The position numbers were made by a program, and so were the translations under genes. Of a stretch of 64,000 nucleotides of DNA, positions 55,401-64,000 are shown piece by piece. The first letter of the stretch is position 1, and the number at the start of each line of letters is the position of its first letter. Source of the DNA: Ceraceosorus guamensis (Eukaryota; Basidiomycota; Exobasidiomycetes; Ceraceosorales; Ceraceosoraceae); contig NW_020289998.1 in assembly GCF_003144195.1 (NCBI RefSeq), positions 433,809 through 497,808 of the forward strand, written 5' to 3'. Below the pieces are notes generated by a model that was given only the letters and a program-made list of their open reading frames with translations, ran no database searches and was not told where the DNA came from.

Positions 55401-58400
55401 ATGATGGTGCATCCGGCTCGCACACCCTCCGACGTGGGCGTGAGTGGTTCGTCGCCAGTCGCATCAAGCTCGAGGGCTGGTGGAAGTGCTTCACCAGCTG
55501 GCGCTGCGAGACGATCCTACTTTGACTTGTACCCGGAGCGGCGAGGGCAAGGGCCGTATGTGCCGCCGACTGCCTTGACGCCGAAGCTGTCTCGAAAGGA
55601 CAAGTCCTCTCCCCGAACGGATGTGCAGCGCGAGCGAGAGAGGGAAGCAGAGCGCCGGAAAGCGTTGCAAGCTGCCGCGAGCAAAGTCTCCGCCTGGACG
55701 CTGGAGCAGCAAAAGGCTCAGATCGTGGACACGCCGACATGCTCCGAGGGCCTCAAGAGGTCGACAGGAGCGGCACGCGTCCTGACGCACCAGCCCCGCG
55801 AGTGGGACGTCGATTCACAACAAGCTTTGCCAGGTCAATCAGGCGGGGTGGATGCGAGGGCATTCCTATTGAATGCGGGACCCAATCACCGGGAGCGCAA
55901 CAAGTTGAGGAGCGGGAATCTTTCTTCCGCCTCCTCATCTCACCTGCTCCGCAGCAGCAGAAGTGAAATATCGCTGCGGAGCGTAGCCACCAATCCTATC
56001 ACGCCTTCCTCCACTTCATCTTCTATCCTGGGCACCTTCGCCGATCCTCCGGTACCGCCAGACCGCCATCCCAATGGTCAGCCCGTCGAGCGCAAGGATG
56101 TTGGGATGTCGCCCTCGGCCAGTGTAGACCATTGGAGAAGCTTGTCCTCCAGTCGTATGGCAGCGAGAGCTACATCAGAGAAGCGGCGCTCTCCTAGGAC
56201 TCAGGATGAGTCTGCCATCCCTATGCCATCTGTGGCGACCCAGGAAGCGGCTCGCGTATCGCAGGAATCACAAGATGGAAATGTTGAGCGGTCCGCCGAG
56301 GATGTAGCCGCATATACGGCAGCTGCTGCCGCCGCTGCTCAACGCAGTCCGGGGGGTTTCCCCGTGATGATGTCCTCCGTCACGCGCAGGCGCAGCGCGC
56401 AGAATTTGGCGGCTCTTTCAAGTTCGTCGTCAGTTGAGCAAATTGCGGTTTCGACCAGCCCACTCGCAGCCCCAGATCCACCACGTGAACAGCAAATGCG
56501 AGCATCTCGCGGGAGCGCCGTGAGCAAGCAGCAAGCGCTGCCTGGACGGACGCAGGGCGTCCCAACAGACTGCCGACAACTGATGCAGCAGAGCAGCAGA
56601 CTATCACGAGTGCCCCTGGCTGCTATCCCAGACTCGCCCGCTCCTTCCATTATCTCCATACCCGATGAGGTGTCGACAGGAAGCACAACCAGTGAACGCA
56701 ACGGATCGCTGTCGACAGATGCCAATGCCAGGCTGCCGAGCTCCTCTGCAATGCCGGAAGCCGTAGCAACTGCAGACCCTGAGGCTACGACGCCGAAGCT
56801 GCGACAGTCAGCGTGGGCGCCTCAGGACCAAGAAAATGGACAATCGAGGCCTCAGGTGGGCGCGAATGTGAATCTGACTGGCCGTGCATCGTTTTTGTGC
56901 CCCACCGCAAGGCTTGACAGGCGCCCCGCACCTCCGATCAAGGAACAGCCTCTTTCGATCGAGGAGATCATCAGGCGGGGAACGAGTCAGAAGCCTACTC
57001 GGCCTGTCACTACACGATCAACCTCAGCTCGTGCCACCAGCCAAGTGCCCATGGTACCGGATTTGGCTCCGGAGCCCTTACCGCCCTTGCCTCCTGTGCG
57101 AGCCACATATGCGGCTTCAAGCGCCGCAGTAGGCAAAGCATTACCGCCTTCTGGTGCTACAGCAGCTCGCTTGGCACCTCAGTTGGTGCCGAGCATAGAC
57201 GACATCATCCGCGGTCATGCGGCGCAAGCCTGGTCAACACATGGCAAAACATCTCTAGCGTCAAGTTTGTCCATTCCATCAGCTCCGCCAGGTCAGGCTC
57301 GTAGCCTTCCACCTCCCTCGCCGAGCAATGCTCGGATATATCAAAGCGAAAGCGAGAGCAGAAGCTCGTCAGAATCGGAAGAGGATGATGGCGCATCGGC
57401 AGCCAGTCATGACTCGGTATTGAGGGAGGTGCGGGAGTCGCTTCGCGCCGAGCGGCGCAAGGCTCGTATGGAGAAGGCTGCTGCGAAAGCAGCAGCTCGC
57501 AAAGCGGCCGAAGAAGAGGCCATGCAGCCGGTTGGAGCCCCAATGCCCAGATCTGCGCGACGTAAGCTGCATCACGCTACCTCATTCCCAACTCGGCCTG
57601 TGGGCGAATTTGGAGAGATAGGTACTGTGGATCCGATGCCGTCATCCTCAAGACTGTCACGAAGGGCGAGCCGCAAATCTACGGCTTCCTACGCGGTCGA
57701 TGACTCTATCGCACAAACGGCGGATCGTACCGCATCCAAGGCGCCTGGCAAACCGGCCTCGTTCATCTCCGAGCCAGTCCCGCCAATGCCCGGTAGAAAA
57801 GGCTCGGCGGAAGACAAGCTCAATACAGACGTCACGCAGTACCTGCGTTCCAGCAGACTGACTCGACTGATCAAGCTGGAACAAGCACCGTACGCGGGTT
57901 TGACAGTTTCTCTCGCAGATGTCGGTGATCCAAATGGACATCCTGTCATCGTGTTCCTTGGGCTCGGCGTGGTACGCTACATTGTCGCACTTTACGATGA
58001 CATGGCCGCTGTGCTCGGCCTTCGACTCATCTGCATTGATCGTTGGGGAATGGGCAAGTCGGACGATCTATCTGCGGAACGTCGAGGCGTAGTAGAATGG
58101 AGCAATGTGGTGGCAGAGGTCGCGGGCCGACTTGGCGTGTCGAAATACTCTGTCCTTGGTCACAGCGCTGGTGGACCCTACGCAATGGCGACGTGCTTGC
58201 GCTTTCCCGAGAAGATTGCGGGTCCTGCGCATCTGCTCGCGCCTTGGGTCGGCACAAGCGTCGAGAGCGGATACAAATGGCTCAAATACGTGCCAGACAG
58301 CGTCATCAAGACTGCTCAGGCAGCGGAGTGGAAGGTGCAAGGCTGGAAACTTGGGAAGCTGCCATCTCTAACCTACGAATCGATCGGCTACGATGCTCGT

Positions 58401-59679
58401 ACGAGCGGAAACCGAAGTCCCTCCTACAACGGTGCCATCTCCCCCCGCACAGACGGTTCGACAAGCGGTTGGCCTGCGATGCACGGACAGGAGATGCTCC
58501 CTCCAGTCTCGCCCACTGGCACCACAGCAAGCAGCGGAGACAAAAGCTCCGATCTCAGCATGCGGGATTCGTCCATCCACACGGCCTCCCGCGTTGCCTC
58601 TCCTTCGCTACAAGTGCCTTCCACCCCCATTCTGTCGACGCCGACCAGTGGCGCCTCGAAGGCGCTGCGATCGAAGCCAGGCCGTTTCAATGCTTTCCTG
58701 GGCGGAAGTGGGAGTAGGGCTTCTTCATCGCAGAGCGACGCGGACGTGCTCAAGAGTACACCGGACTCTGTGCGCTCAGCGCAGGCACGCGAGGCTGACA
58801 GACGATCTCAAGTATCTTCGCGGACGGGCGACCGCTCGCCGATTCCACGATGGGGTTCTTCTAGTTCTTTGGCGTCGGCGAAGGAGGGGATGGTCCGGTC
58901 GCCTCGCGTGCAAGACCTCAGCGACGCTATCCGATCGACTCACAATGGCTCTCCAAAACTTGTCTACCCCGACGAAGCACCTGTCGTACCACGTAAGGAC
59001 CGATCAGCCCGCAGCAGCATATTTCACATGCGGCGATCGGAGTCCGCCCTCTCTGTACAGGAGGGCGACATGGCTTGGGCATCTGCTCCAAACGGCGACG
59101 TCAGCTTGGACGTCTCTACAACTTCTTCCTCCCGCAATAGTGGAAGCTGGGGTCGTAAACGCAACCACGCGATGCCGAGCTCGATCAGCACTTCAAGCAT
59201 TCGCGACTCTCCTTTGCTGCACGAACGACTCGAAGTCTATTCACCTGATTCCACCTCCCCTGCTACCCCGACTTCAGCTCAGAAGGGCCTCATAGACTTG
59301 CCGACGGCAATTCTGCGAGCATCACATGCCGAGTCGCTCAAAGGTGGGGCGGCGGATCTGCTGACAATCTTGGGCCGAGCGTCGCAACGACCTTGGGGCT
59401 TCACCTACGCCGACGTGCAGCATCCAACCATCGTTTGGCATGGAGACAAGGATGAGCGCATTAGTCTTTCTGGAGTGTTGTGGATGGAGAGAGAAATGCG
59501 GGAGTGCAAGGTAAACATTGTCAAGGGAGGGACACACAGCCTCATGACCGACGTCACAACTTTTGTCGAGGCCCTCGAAAGGTGAGAGTCGAAGCCGCCA
59601 CATTCTGAAATGCGCGCTCGCAACTAAAGTCGTGCTGCATCCTTTGCCTAACAGCATTGCAGCACATCGCAACGATTGA
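55401..59679 (+). CDS. Giant alpha/beta-hydrolase with disordered N-terminus and split core
   Basis: Two exons (55401-59581, 59655-59679) give 1,401 residues; the second adds only SIAAHRND. Residues 1 to about 805 are Ser/Pro/Arg/Ala-rich and disordered. Within them two similar short motifs, LSIEEIIRRG (about 517) and PSIDDIIRG (about 597), stand out. The hydrolase core starts near 810 (YLRSSRLTRLIKLEQAPYAG). VIVFLGLGVVRY and LICIDRWGMGKSD follow, then the nucleophile elbow GHSAGG with Ser922. From about 1000 to 1294 there is a Ser/Arg-rich insertion of about 295 residues with no fold. The core then resumes with RASQRPWGFTYADVQHPTIVWHGDKDERIS (Asp1349 or Asp1351) and GGTHSL (His1379). All three catalytic residues are present, so activity is plausible; the substrate is unknown. 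An adjacent second Met could be the start instead. Confidence 0.85.
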
Positions 59680-60406
59680 ATGCACACTGCAAGCAACCAG
59701 CTTCCAGCTTGATACCCTCTCAGACTCGCAAACATCAAAATTGCTCTTTCACCGTCACACGCTCCTTCCTGCTCCATGCTATAGAATGCCACAGCGCCTC
59801 AATCACCTCCCTCAACTTCTTGCTGGCTGGAGGAGTACCTATACCTGCTCTGCCCCATTTGATCGTACGCTCACTGTAGACCCTCCTCCCATCTTGCCTT
59901 CTGCCCCGTCTAATCGTCCACTCTCTCCTCCCTTAGTCTTTCAATACGAGTATACCATTCCTGCAATTACGTTGCAATCTCAGCAGCAGACTTTCAGAGG
60001 TGTGCGAGCCAGCACGTGTACATTCAAGATCTCAAGGCTTGCTGTTCACTTGATTCGGCATCTGCGCACAGCTTCGGGTACCTTGAGGGCGGGCGTTTGC
60101 CCGCCCAGAGGTGAGCGCGTCTGCCTCCGTAGATCTCTCAGTGGAGGCTGAGACGTGATCAAGAGTCAGCAGGAGAGAAATGATGGGTATTGCGATGAGC
60201 AAAGCAGTGCAGACAAGGAAGCTTCTATGGAGCAATGCAGAATTGACAGGCAAGGATAAGGAGCGTTGTTCGAGTTGATACGCAAAGAGGGTGATTGGTT
60301 GGTGTGAATGAGAGTTTGGTATGGTAGAAGGCGAGAATGTCAAAAGAGTGTGATTAGAAGGTGGGCACCTCGATTCGAAGCGTCCGCATCAACGATCTTC
60401 CACGTT
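59680..60406. other. Convergent 3' spacer
   Basis: 727 bases between two facing stop codons. A 164-codon plus-strand frame (59657-60151) overlaps the last hydrolase exon and has no domain; I regard it as chance. Confidence 0.5.
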
Positions 60407-63400
60407 TTACGCAGCAATGTTGCGCCTGAAGTTGTCAAGGGAGGTGCGGAATTTGCTACCGCCCGGCAGCTTACACGTGCATTGACCTTCTTTCAAAGGA
60501 TGCTTGAAGCCCGTTTCATGGACGGGATGGCCCACGACTGTCTTGGTGGGCGCTTTGTGGTGCTTGTGGATCACTGGAGTGTACAGCGGGACGCCGTGAC
60601 GGTAGAGGATTTTGCCTTTGGAGTCTAGCACTGGGCCAAATGTGTGCGAAGGCGCTGGCGGACAGCCTCCGCCTGAATGGTCCGTGGAGGATGGCTGCGT
60701 GCCGCCACTGCTGCTGGTTCCTGAGGCAGAATTGCTGCCGCGGAGAGACGTGGAGCCAGTAGGCCGAGGATCGGTGCTCTGTGGACCATCTGTCTGAGGT
60801 TGGCGTGACTGTGAAGAATGCGAGAAAGCAAAAGTCAGTGTAGGCTCGTGAAGCATGGTAATGAGAAATGGACTTACAGCGCCAGAAGCCTGATCGAAGG
60901 GTGGCTCGCTGTCAGAGCCCGGCGCTTGAGAACCAGAAGCAAGCGGCTGCGATCGCGATGTGGTAGCAGCCGGAGCGCCGGTGAGCGGATCCGAGCCAGC
61001 AGAGCTGCTCAAGAGGCCGGTGGGAGCAACGGCTCCGCCCGACAATATGCTGCTGGATTGGCGGGGGATCTCAACGGAGGCTTCACTCTGGCTAGTCTGA
61101 GTCCCTGCTGCGCCACCCGTATTCGGCCGGTTGGGAGCATTTGCATTGTTGCCGCCTTGAGCTGTACTCGTAGCGTCGGCTGTCCTTGCTGTTGTAGCTG
61201 CCGGTCTCAAACCAACGAGACTGCTGGCCGAAGAAAGAGCTTGAGATACAATGCTGCTCAGTCGAGAGGCCAGTGGAGGGGCAGGTGTCGTCTGCGATCC
61301 ACTCGGCCCTGCGGTTGGCTGATTCCCAAGACTGAAAGTCAAAGAAGACAGCACCGCACCTCCGCGGCTTGGGGTAGGTTGAGCGGTTGGATCGACCGCG
61401 TTCGGATCCGCGGATGTGCTCATACCTGGGCCCGGAATGCCAGCAGGTAAGCTGAGCGGTGGTTCAGAGGTGACAAGGCTAACGCTGGAATTAGCAGGGT
61501 CCACGGCTCTGGAGGGCGTGGGCGCCACGCTGCTAAGCACTGCTGTTTCAGATGGCAAGCCTCCACCAGGCTGGGCCGAGCTCGATGGTCCAGAACTCAT
61601 TGGGGCGCCTGGTGGGGTGGAAACGCCCTGGACCGGCGTTTGTCTGCCACTCTGAAGCTGCGCGAGTGTGCTGCTGAGTGACAAGAGCAAAGAGGTCGCT
61701 GGAAGCTGAGTAGTTGCACCTGAGCCAGCGGTTGGGATTGCCGAAAGTGAGGGATCACCACCCTGCGCTGAAGTTGATGGTGAAAAGATCTGCGACAAAA
61801 CGCTGCTGAGGGAGGAAACGATCGCTGTGCGGTCATCTGTTGGCACGACTGTTCTAATGGCCGTAGAGACTCCCGCATTGGACGTCAGGGTAGCCCCTCG
61901 GCCGTCTGTCTGCGAGAGCATGCTTTGAATCGAAGAAAGTATGGAGCTCACCGCAGGCGCGCTCGCGAATGTGTTCTGCGGGCCGCCTGCTGCTGGGGCG
62001 GAAGTGAAGCTCTCTAGCGCAGCTGTAGTGGGCAGAGCAACGGGAACGCCGAGCGTGGTGGATACAATCGGTGCGTTTGACGATAGCTGAGTCGAAATGA
62101 GCTCAGACTGGTCGATTGTCCCTGTCGGCAAGGCAATCGAGGATAAGACAAACGACAGAATTTGGGAGACTTGTGAAAACACAGGGTCCACGGGAAGCTG
62201 TGTGTCGACCGGAAGCTGTGTGGGAGTGGGGCCCGGGAGTGTACTGCTTGGTTCTGCCAAGGTCGGCAACGCAGACAGAGCCTCGGAAACGACTTGGCTG
62301 ACCTGCGAAACGACTGGATCCACTAAGCCTGACGTGGGGATGCCAGATGGCAACAGGGTGGACAAGCTGCCGAGATCGATAGATGTCACACTCGCACCTG
62401 GGCCGGGATTGAACGTTGGCAGAACGCCGCCAGAGCTCAGACCAACGGATGGGAGACTGTCACCTCCTGGAGGGGATGGGTTGGTGGGAAGGGTCGGCAG
62501 AGTGTCACTGCTTGGAGTAGATACGGGCGCAAGCGACCCCAAGCCTGTTGTGCTCAACACCTGGGACAAAACACTCTCGATGGACGACACGAGAGGTACG
62601 TCCAAGATTCCTGTGGCTGTTGGCAATCCAGCCAGCAGTGAGCTGATTGAGCTAGCGAGCTGCGTGACGGACGCTGTCTGGCTAGCAGCTGGATTTGGGA
62701 CATCTCGGGTGACGCTGCCGAGCGCCGAAGAGAGGCTGGAGCCCAAAGAATCCAAGTCTGGCGGACGATCCGTGATGATAGGCAAAGAGTTCGTTCCAGC
62801 CGGAAGTGTGGTTTGCAGGGACACTGTGGGCAATATCGTCAGAGCGGGATTCGTGCTGACGACTACGCCATCAGAGATTGTTGTAGCAGCAAGTAGGGTC
62901 GTGAGCTGATCGATGATCTGTGTCTGTGAGATGACTGGGTTGACTGCCCCGCCGACCACACTTGTCAAGCCTGCAGCTTCGGAAGCGATGCTTGAGAGCT
63001 GTGCCCCAACGTTGCCGAAGCTCGTCGTATCCGTAGGACGGACTGAAACCGGAAGCGAGACGGGGATGCTGGCGCTTTGGGAAGGCAGTGCAAGCAGCGA
63101 AGAGAGGCTAGAGAGCAAGCTGCTCGCCACAGTCACTTGCGGGTCGACCGGAAGGCTCACAGTTGCAGGCGCAGACGGTAGACTGCCGTCAGCCGAGATC
63201 GTCACAGAGGCCGCAATGGTCGCCGGCAAGGTTACTTCCAACGAAGGCTGTGCCAGGACTGAAGAAAGACTGACGAGCAAGCTTGAAACAGCACTGAGTT
63301 GAGGATCGACGGGAAGCGTGGGAGTTGGCAGACCGCTTGATGCCTCGTCAGCGACGGAAGCAAGCACGGAGGTGGGTAGAGTTGTCGATGGCAATGCTAC

Positions 63401-64000
63401 GCCGACGGACGTCGACAAAGGCAAGTCTGATGGGGCTAGCGTCGCTGTTGGCAGTGCCAGTGCGGAGGTTAAGCTACTGAGGAGGCTCGATGCCGGAAGT
63501 CGGGTATCGACAGGAAGATCGAGCGTGGATGAGCTGCCAGGGAAGTTAATATCAGAACTGAGCACCCCCGTTGGTAGGGCAATGTTCGAAGTCAAGTCTG
63601 ATCCCAAGCCGTTCGATGGTTGGACGGACACTCCCGGCAACGCCGTATTCTGCGTAGGCAACGCAAGTAGCGATGAAAGACTTGAAATCAAGCTAGAAAT
63701 GCCAGTAGCTTGAGGATCTACGGGTAGGCCGAATGTCGAAGAGCCACCTGTCTGGCCGACGAGGGAGCTGAAGCCGCCCGTTGGCAAGGCGTTCAGCGAA
63801 GTCAAGTCTGACGCCAATGTGGCCGATGCCGTCAATGAGATGTCTGACGAACCCGTGGCGAGCGGTGGCAAGCTCAGGAATGAGGACAATTGGGAGACCA
63901 GGCTCGAAATGTCAGTGACTTGAGGATCGACTGGAGGACTGGCGATGGGTGTTGTGGGCAGCGCGGAGTCCGGCGCAGCTGTAGCTAGCGTCGGCAGGCC
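60407..64000 (-). CDS. Partial giant Ser/Leu/Pro/Thr-rich repeat protein (LPVDPQ repeats)
   Basis: The frame is open from the stop at 60407 to the right edge, so the 5' end lies outside the window. One intron is likely (60877-60809, GTAAGT to TTCACAG, 69 nt and in frame), leaving about 1,170 visible residues. At least eight degenerate units carry a core like LPVDPQxxxxSSLLSSLSSLLALPT, spaced by 40-90 Ser/Thr/Ala/Pro residues; later units degrade to NPVISQTQIIDQLTTLL or DPVVSQVSQVVSEAL. After the repeats come Ser/Thr/Gly-rich linker and a distinct C-terminus with Cys, His and Lys residues (GGGCPPAPSHTFGPVLDSKG, YRHGVPLYTPVIHKHHKAP, EGQCTCKLPGG). The composition suggests an O-glycosylated surface or wall protein. 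No signal peptide can be checked here and no GPI signal is seen at the end. Confidence 0.75.
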   Translation of the reverse strand, partial: GLPTLATAAPDSALPTTPIASPPVDPQVTDISSLVSQLSSFLSLPPLATGSSDISLTASATLASDLTSLNALPTGGFSSLVGQTGGSSTFGLPVDPQATGISSLISSLSSLLALPTQNTALPGVSVQPSNGLGSDLTSNIALPTGVLSSDINFPGSSSTLDLPVDTRLPASSLLSSLTSALALPTATLAPSDLPLSTSVGVALPSTTLPTSVLASVADEASSGLPTPTLPVDPQLSAVSSLLVSLSSVLAQPSLEVTLPATIAASVTISADGSLPSAPATVSLPVDPQVTVASSLLSSLSSLLALPSQSASIPVSLPVSVRPTDTTSFGNVGAQLSSIASEAAGLTSVVGGAVNPVISQTQIIDQLTTLLAATTISDGVVVSTNPALTILPTVSLQTTLPAGTNSLPIITDRPPDLDSLGSSLSSALGSVTRDVPNPAASQTASVTQLASSISSLLAGLPTATGILDVPLVSSIESVLSQVLSTTGLGSLAPVSTPSSDTLPTLPTNPSPPGGDSLPSVGLSSGGVLPTFNPGPGASVTSIDLGSLSTLLPSGIPTSGLVDPVVSQVSQVVSEALSALPTLAEPSSTLPGPTPTQLPVDTQLPVDPVFSQVSQILSFVLSSIALPTGTIDQSELISTQLSSNAPIVSTTLGVPVALPTTAALESFTSAPAAGGPQNTFASAPAVSSILSSIQSMLSQTDGRGATLTSNAGVSTAIRTVVPTDDRTAIVSSLSSVLSQIFSPSTSAQGGDPSLSAIPTAGSGATTQLPATSLLLSLSSTLAQLQSGRQTPVQGVSTPPGAPMSSGPSSSAQPGGGLPSETAVLSSVAPTPSRAVDPANSSVSLVTSEPPLSLPAGIPGPGMSTSADPNAVDPTAQPTPSRGGAVLSSLTFSLGNQPTAGPSGSQTTPAPPLASRLSSIVSQALSSASSLVGLRPAATTARTADATSTAQGGNNANAPNRPNTGGAAGTQTSQSEASVEIPRQSSSILSGGAVAPTGLLSSSAGSDPLTGAPAATTSRSQPLASGSQAPGSDSEPPFDQASGAVSPFLITMLHEPTLTFAFSHSSQSRQPQTDGPQSTDPRPTGSTSLRGSNSASGTSSSGGTQPSSTDHSGGGCPPAPSHTFGPVLDSKGKILYRHGVPLYTPVIHKHHKAPTKTVVGHPVHETGFKHPLKEGQCTCKLPGGSKFRTSLDNFRRNIAA

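Noticed and set aside
60420-60475. Short alternative intron near the C-terminus of the LPVDPQ-repeat protein (GTAAGC to TTCAG).
   Set aside because: About 49 nt, shorter than other introns here, and the unspliced frame ends naturally after FRRNIAA. It cannot be excluded without RNA data.

Overview
The window looks like nuclear DNA of a filamentous or dimorphic basidiomycete, most likely from the smut lineage (Ustilaginomycotina). The reasons are many short introns (mostly 65-120 nt, donor usually GTGAGT), compact intergenic spacers, a DUF6533 seven-helix protein, and basidiomycete-style versions of fungal housekeeping genes. The lineage call is an inference from gene content and style, not a search result. 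I see no prokaryotic features, no intact transposon and no convincing RNA gene. Exon models were built by hand from splice signals and reading phase. The phases close in all but two genes: the O-methyltransferase (one junction) and the cyanase (one junction).

Layout, left to right. BFR2 (+, ribosome biogenesis) converges on FBA1 (-, class II aldolase, 7 exons). After a gene-free 2.3 kb comes a small secreted protein (+) and a DUF6533 seven-helix protein (-). Then a COMT-type O-methyltransferase (+, about 12 exons), CWC22 (+, splicing), ROK1 (-, DEAD-box helicase), AUR1 (+, inositol phosphorylceramide synthase), SEC10 (-, exocyst) and a formin-type GBD/FH3 protein without FH1/FH2 (-). OPI3 (+, phospholipid methylation), cyanase (-) and a secreted aspartic protease (-) follow.

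From about 35.7 to 40.4 kb there is no recognisable gene. This stretch holds a run of about 71 G residues, CTG/CAG tracts, a seven-copy heptamer array and orphan TATA boxes. The right third has a disordered coiled-coil protein (+), an ALKBH6-like dioxygenase (-), acetoacetyl-CoA synthetase (+, 11 exons including one of 14 nt), an unidentified signal-anchor protein (-), an ICE2-family ER protein (-), a 1,401-residue alpha/beta-hydrolase with very large disordered parts (+), and the 3' part of a huge low-complexity repeat protein (-) that runs off the right edge.

Most genes are unrelated housekeeping or membrane/lipid functions, and I see no biosynthetic cluster or operon-like unit. Several act on membranes or secretion (AUR1, SEC10, OPI3, ICE2, GBD/FH3), but they are scattered. 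The most unusual material is the intergenic family of short words of the type GAGTCAAGAGTC, TCGTGAGTC and GATTCGTGATTC, which recurs through nearly every spacer; the heptamer array; the gene-free 36-40 kb block; and the unusual architectures of the GBD/FH3 protein, the hydrolase and the LPVDPQ-repeat protein.
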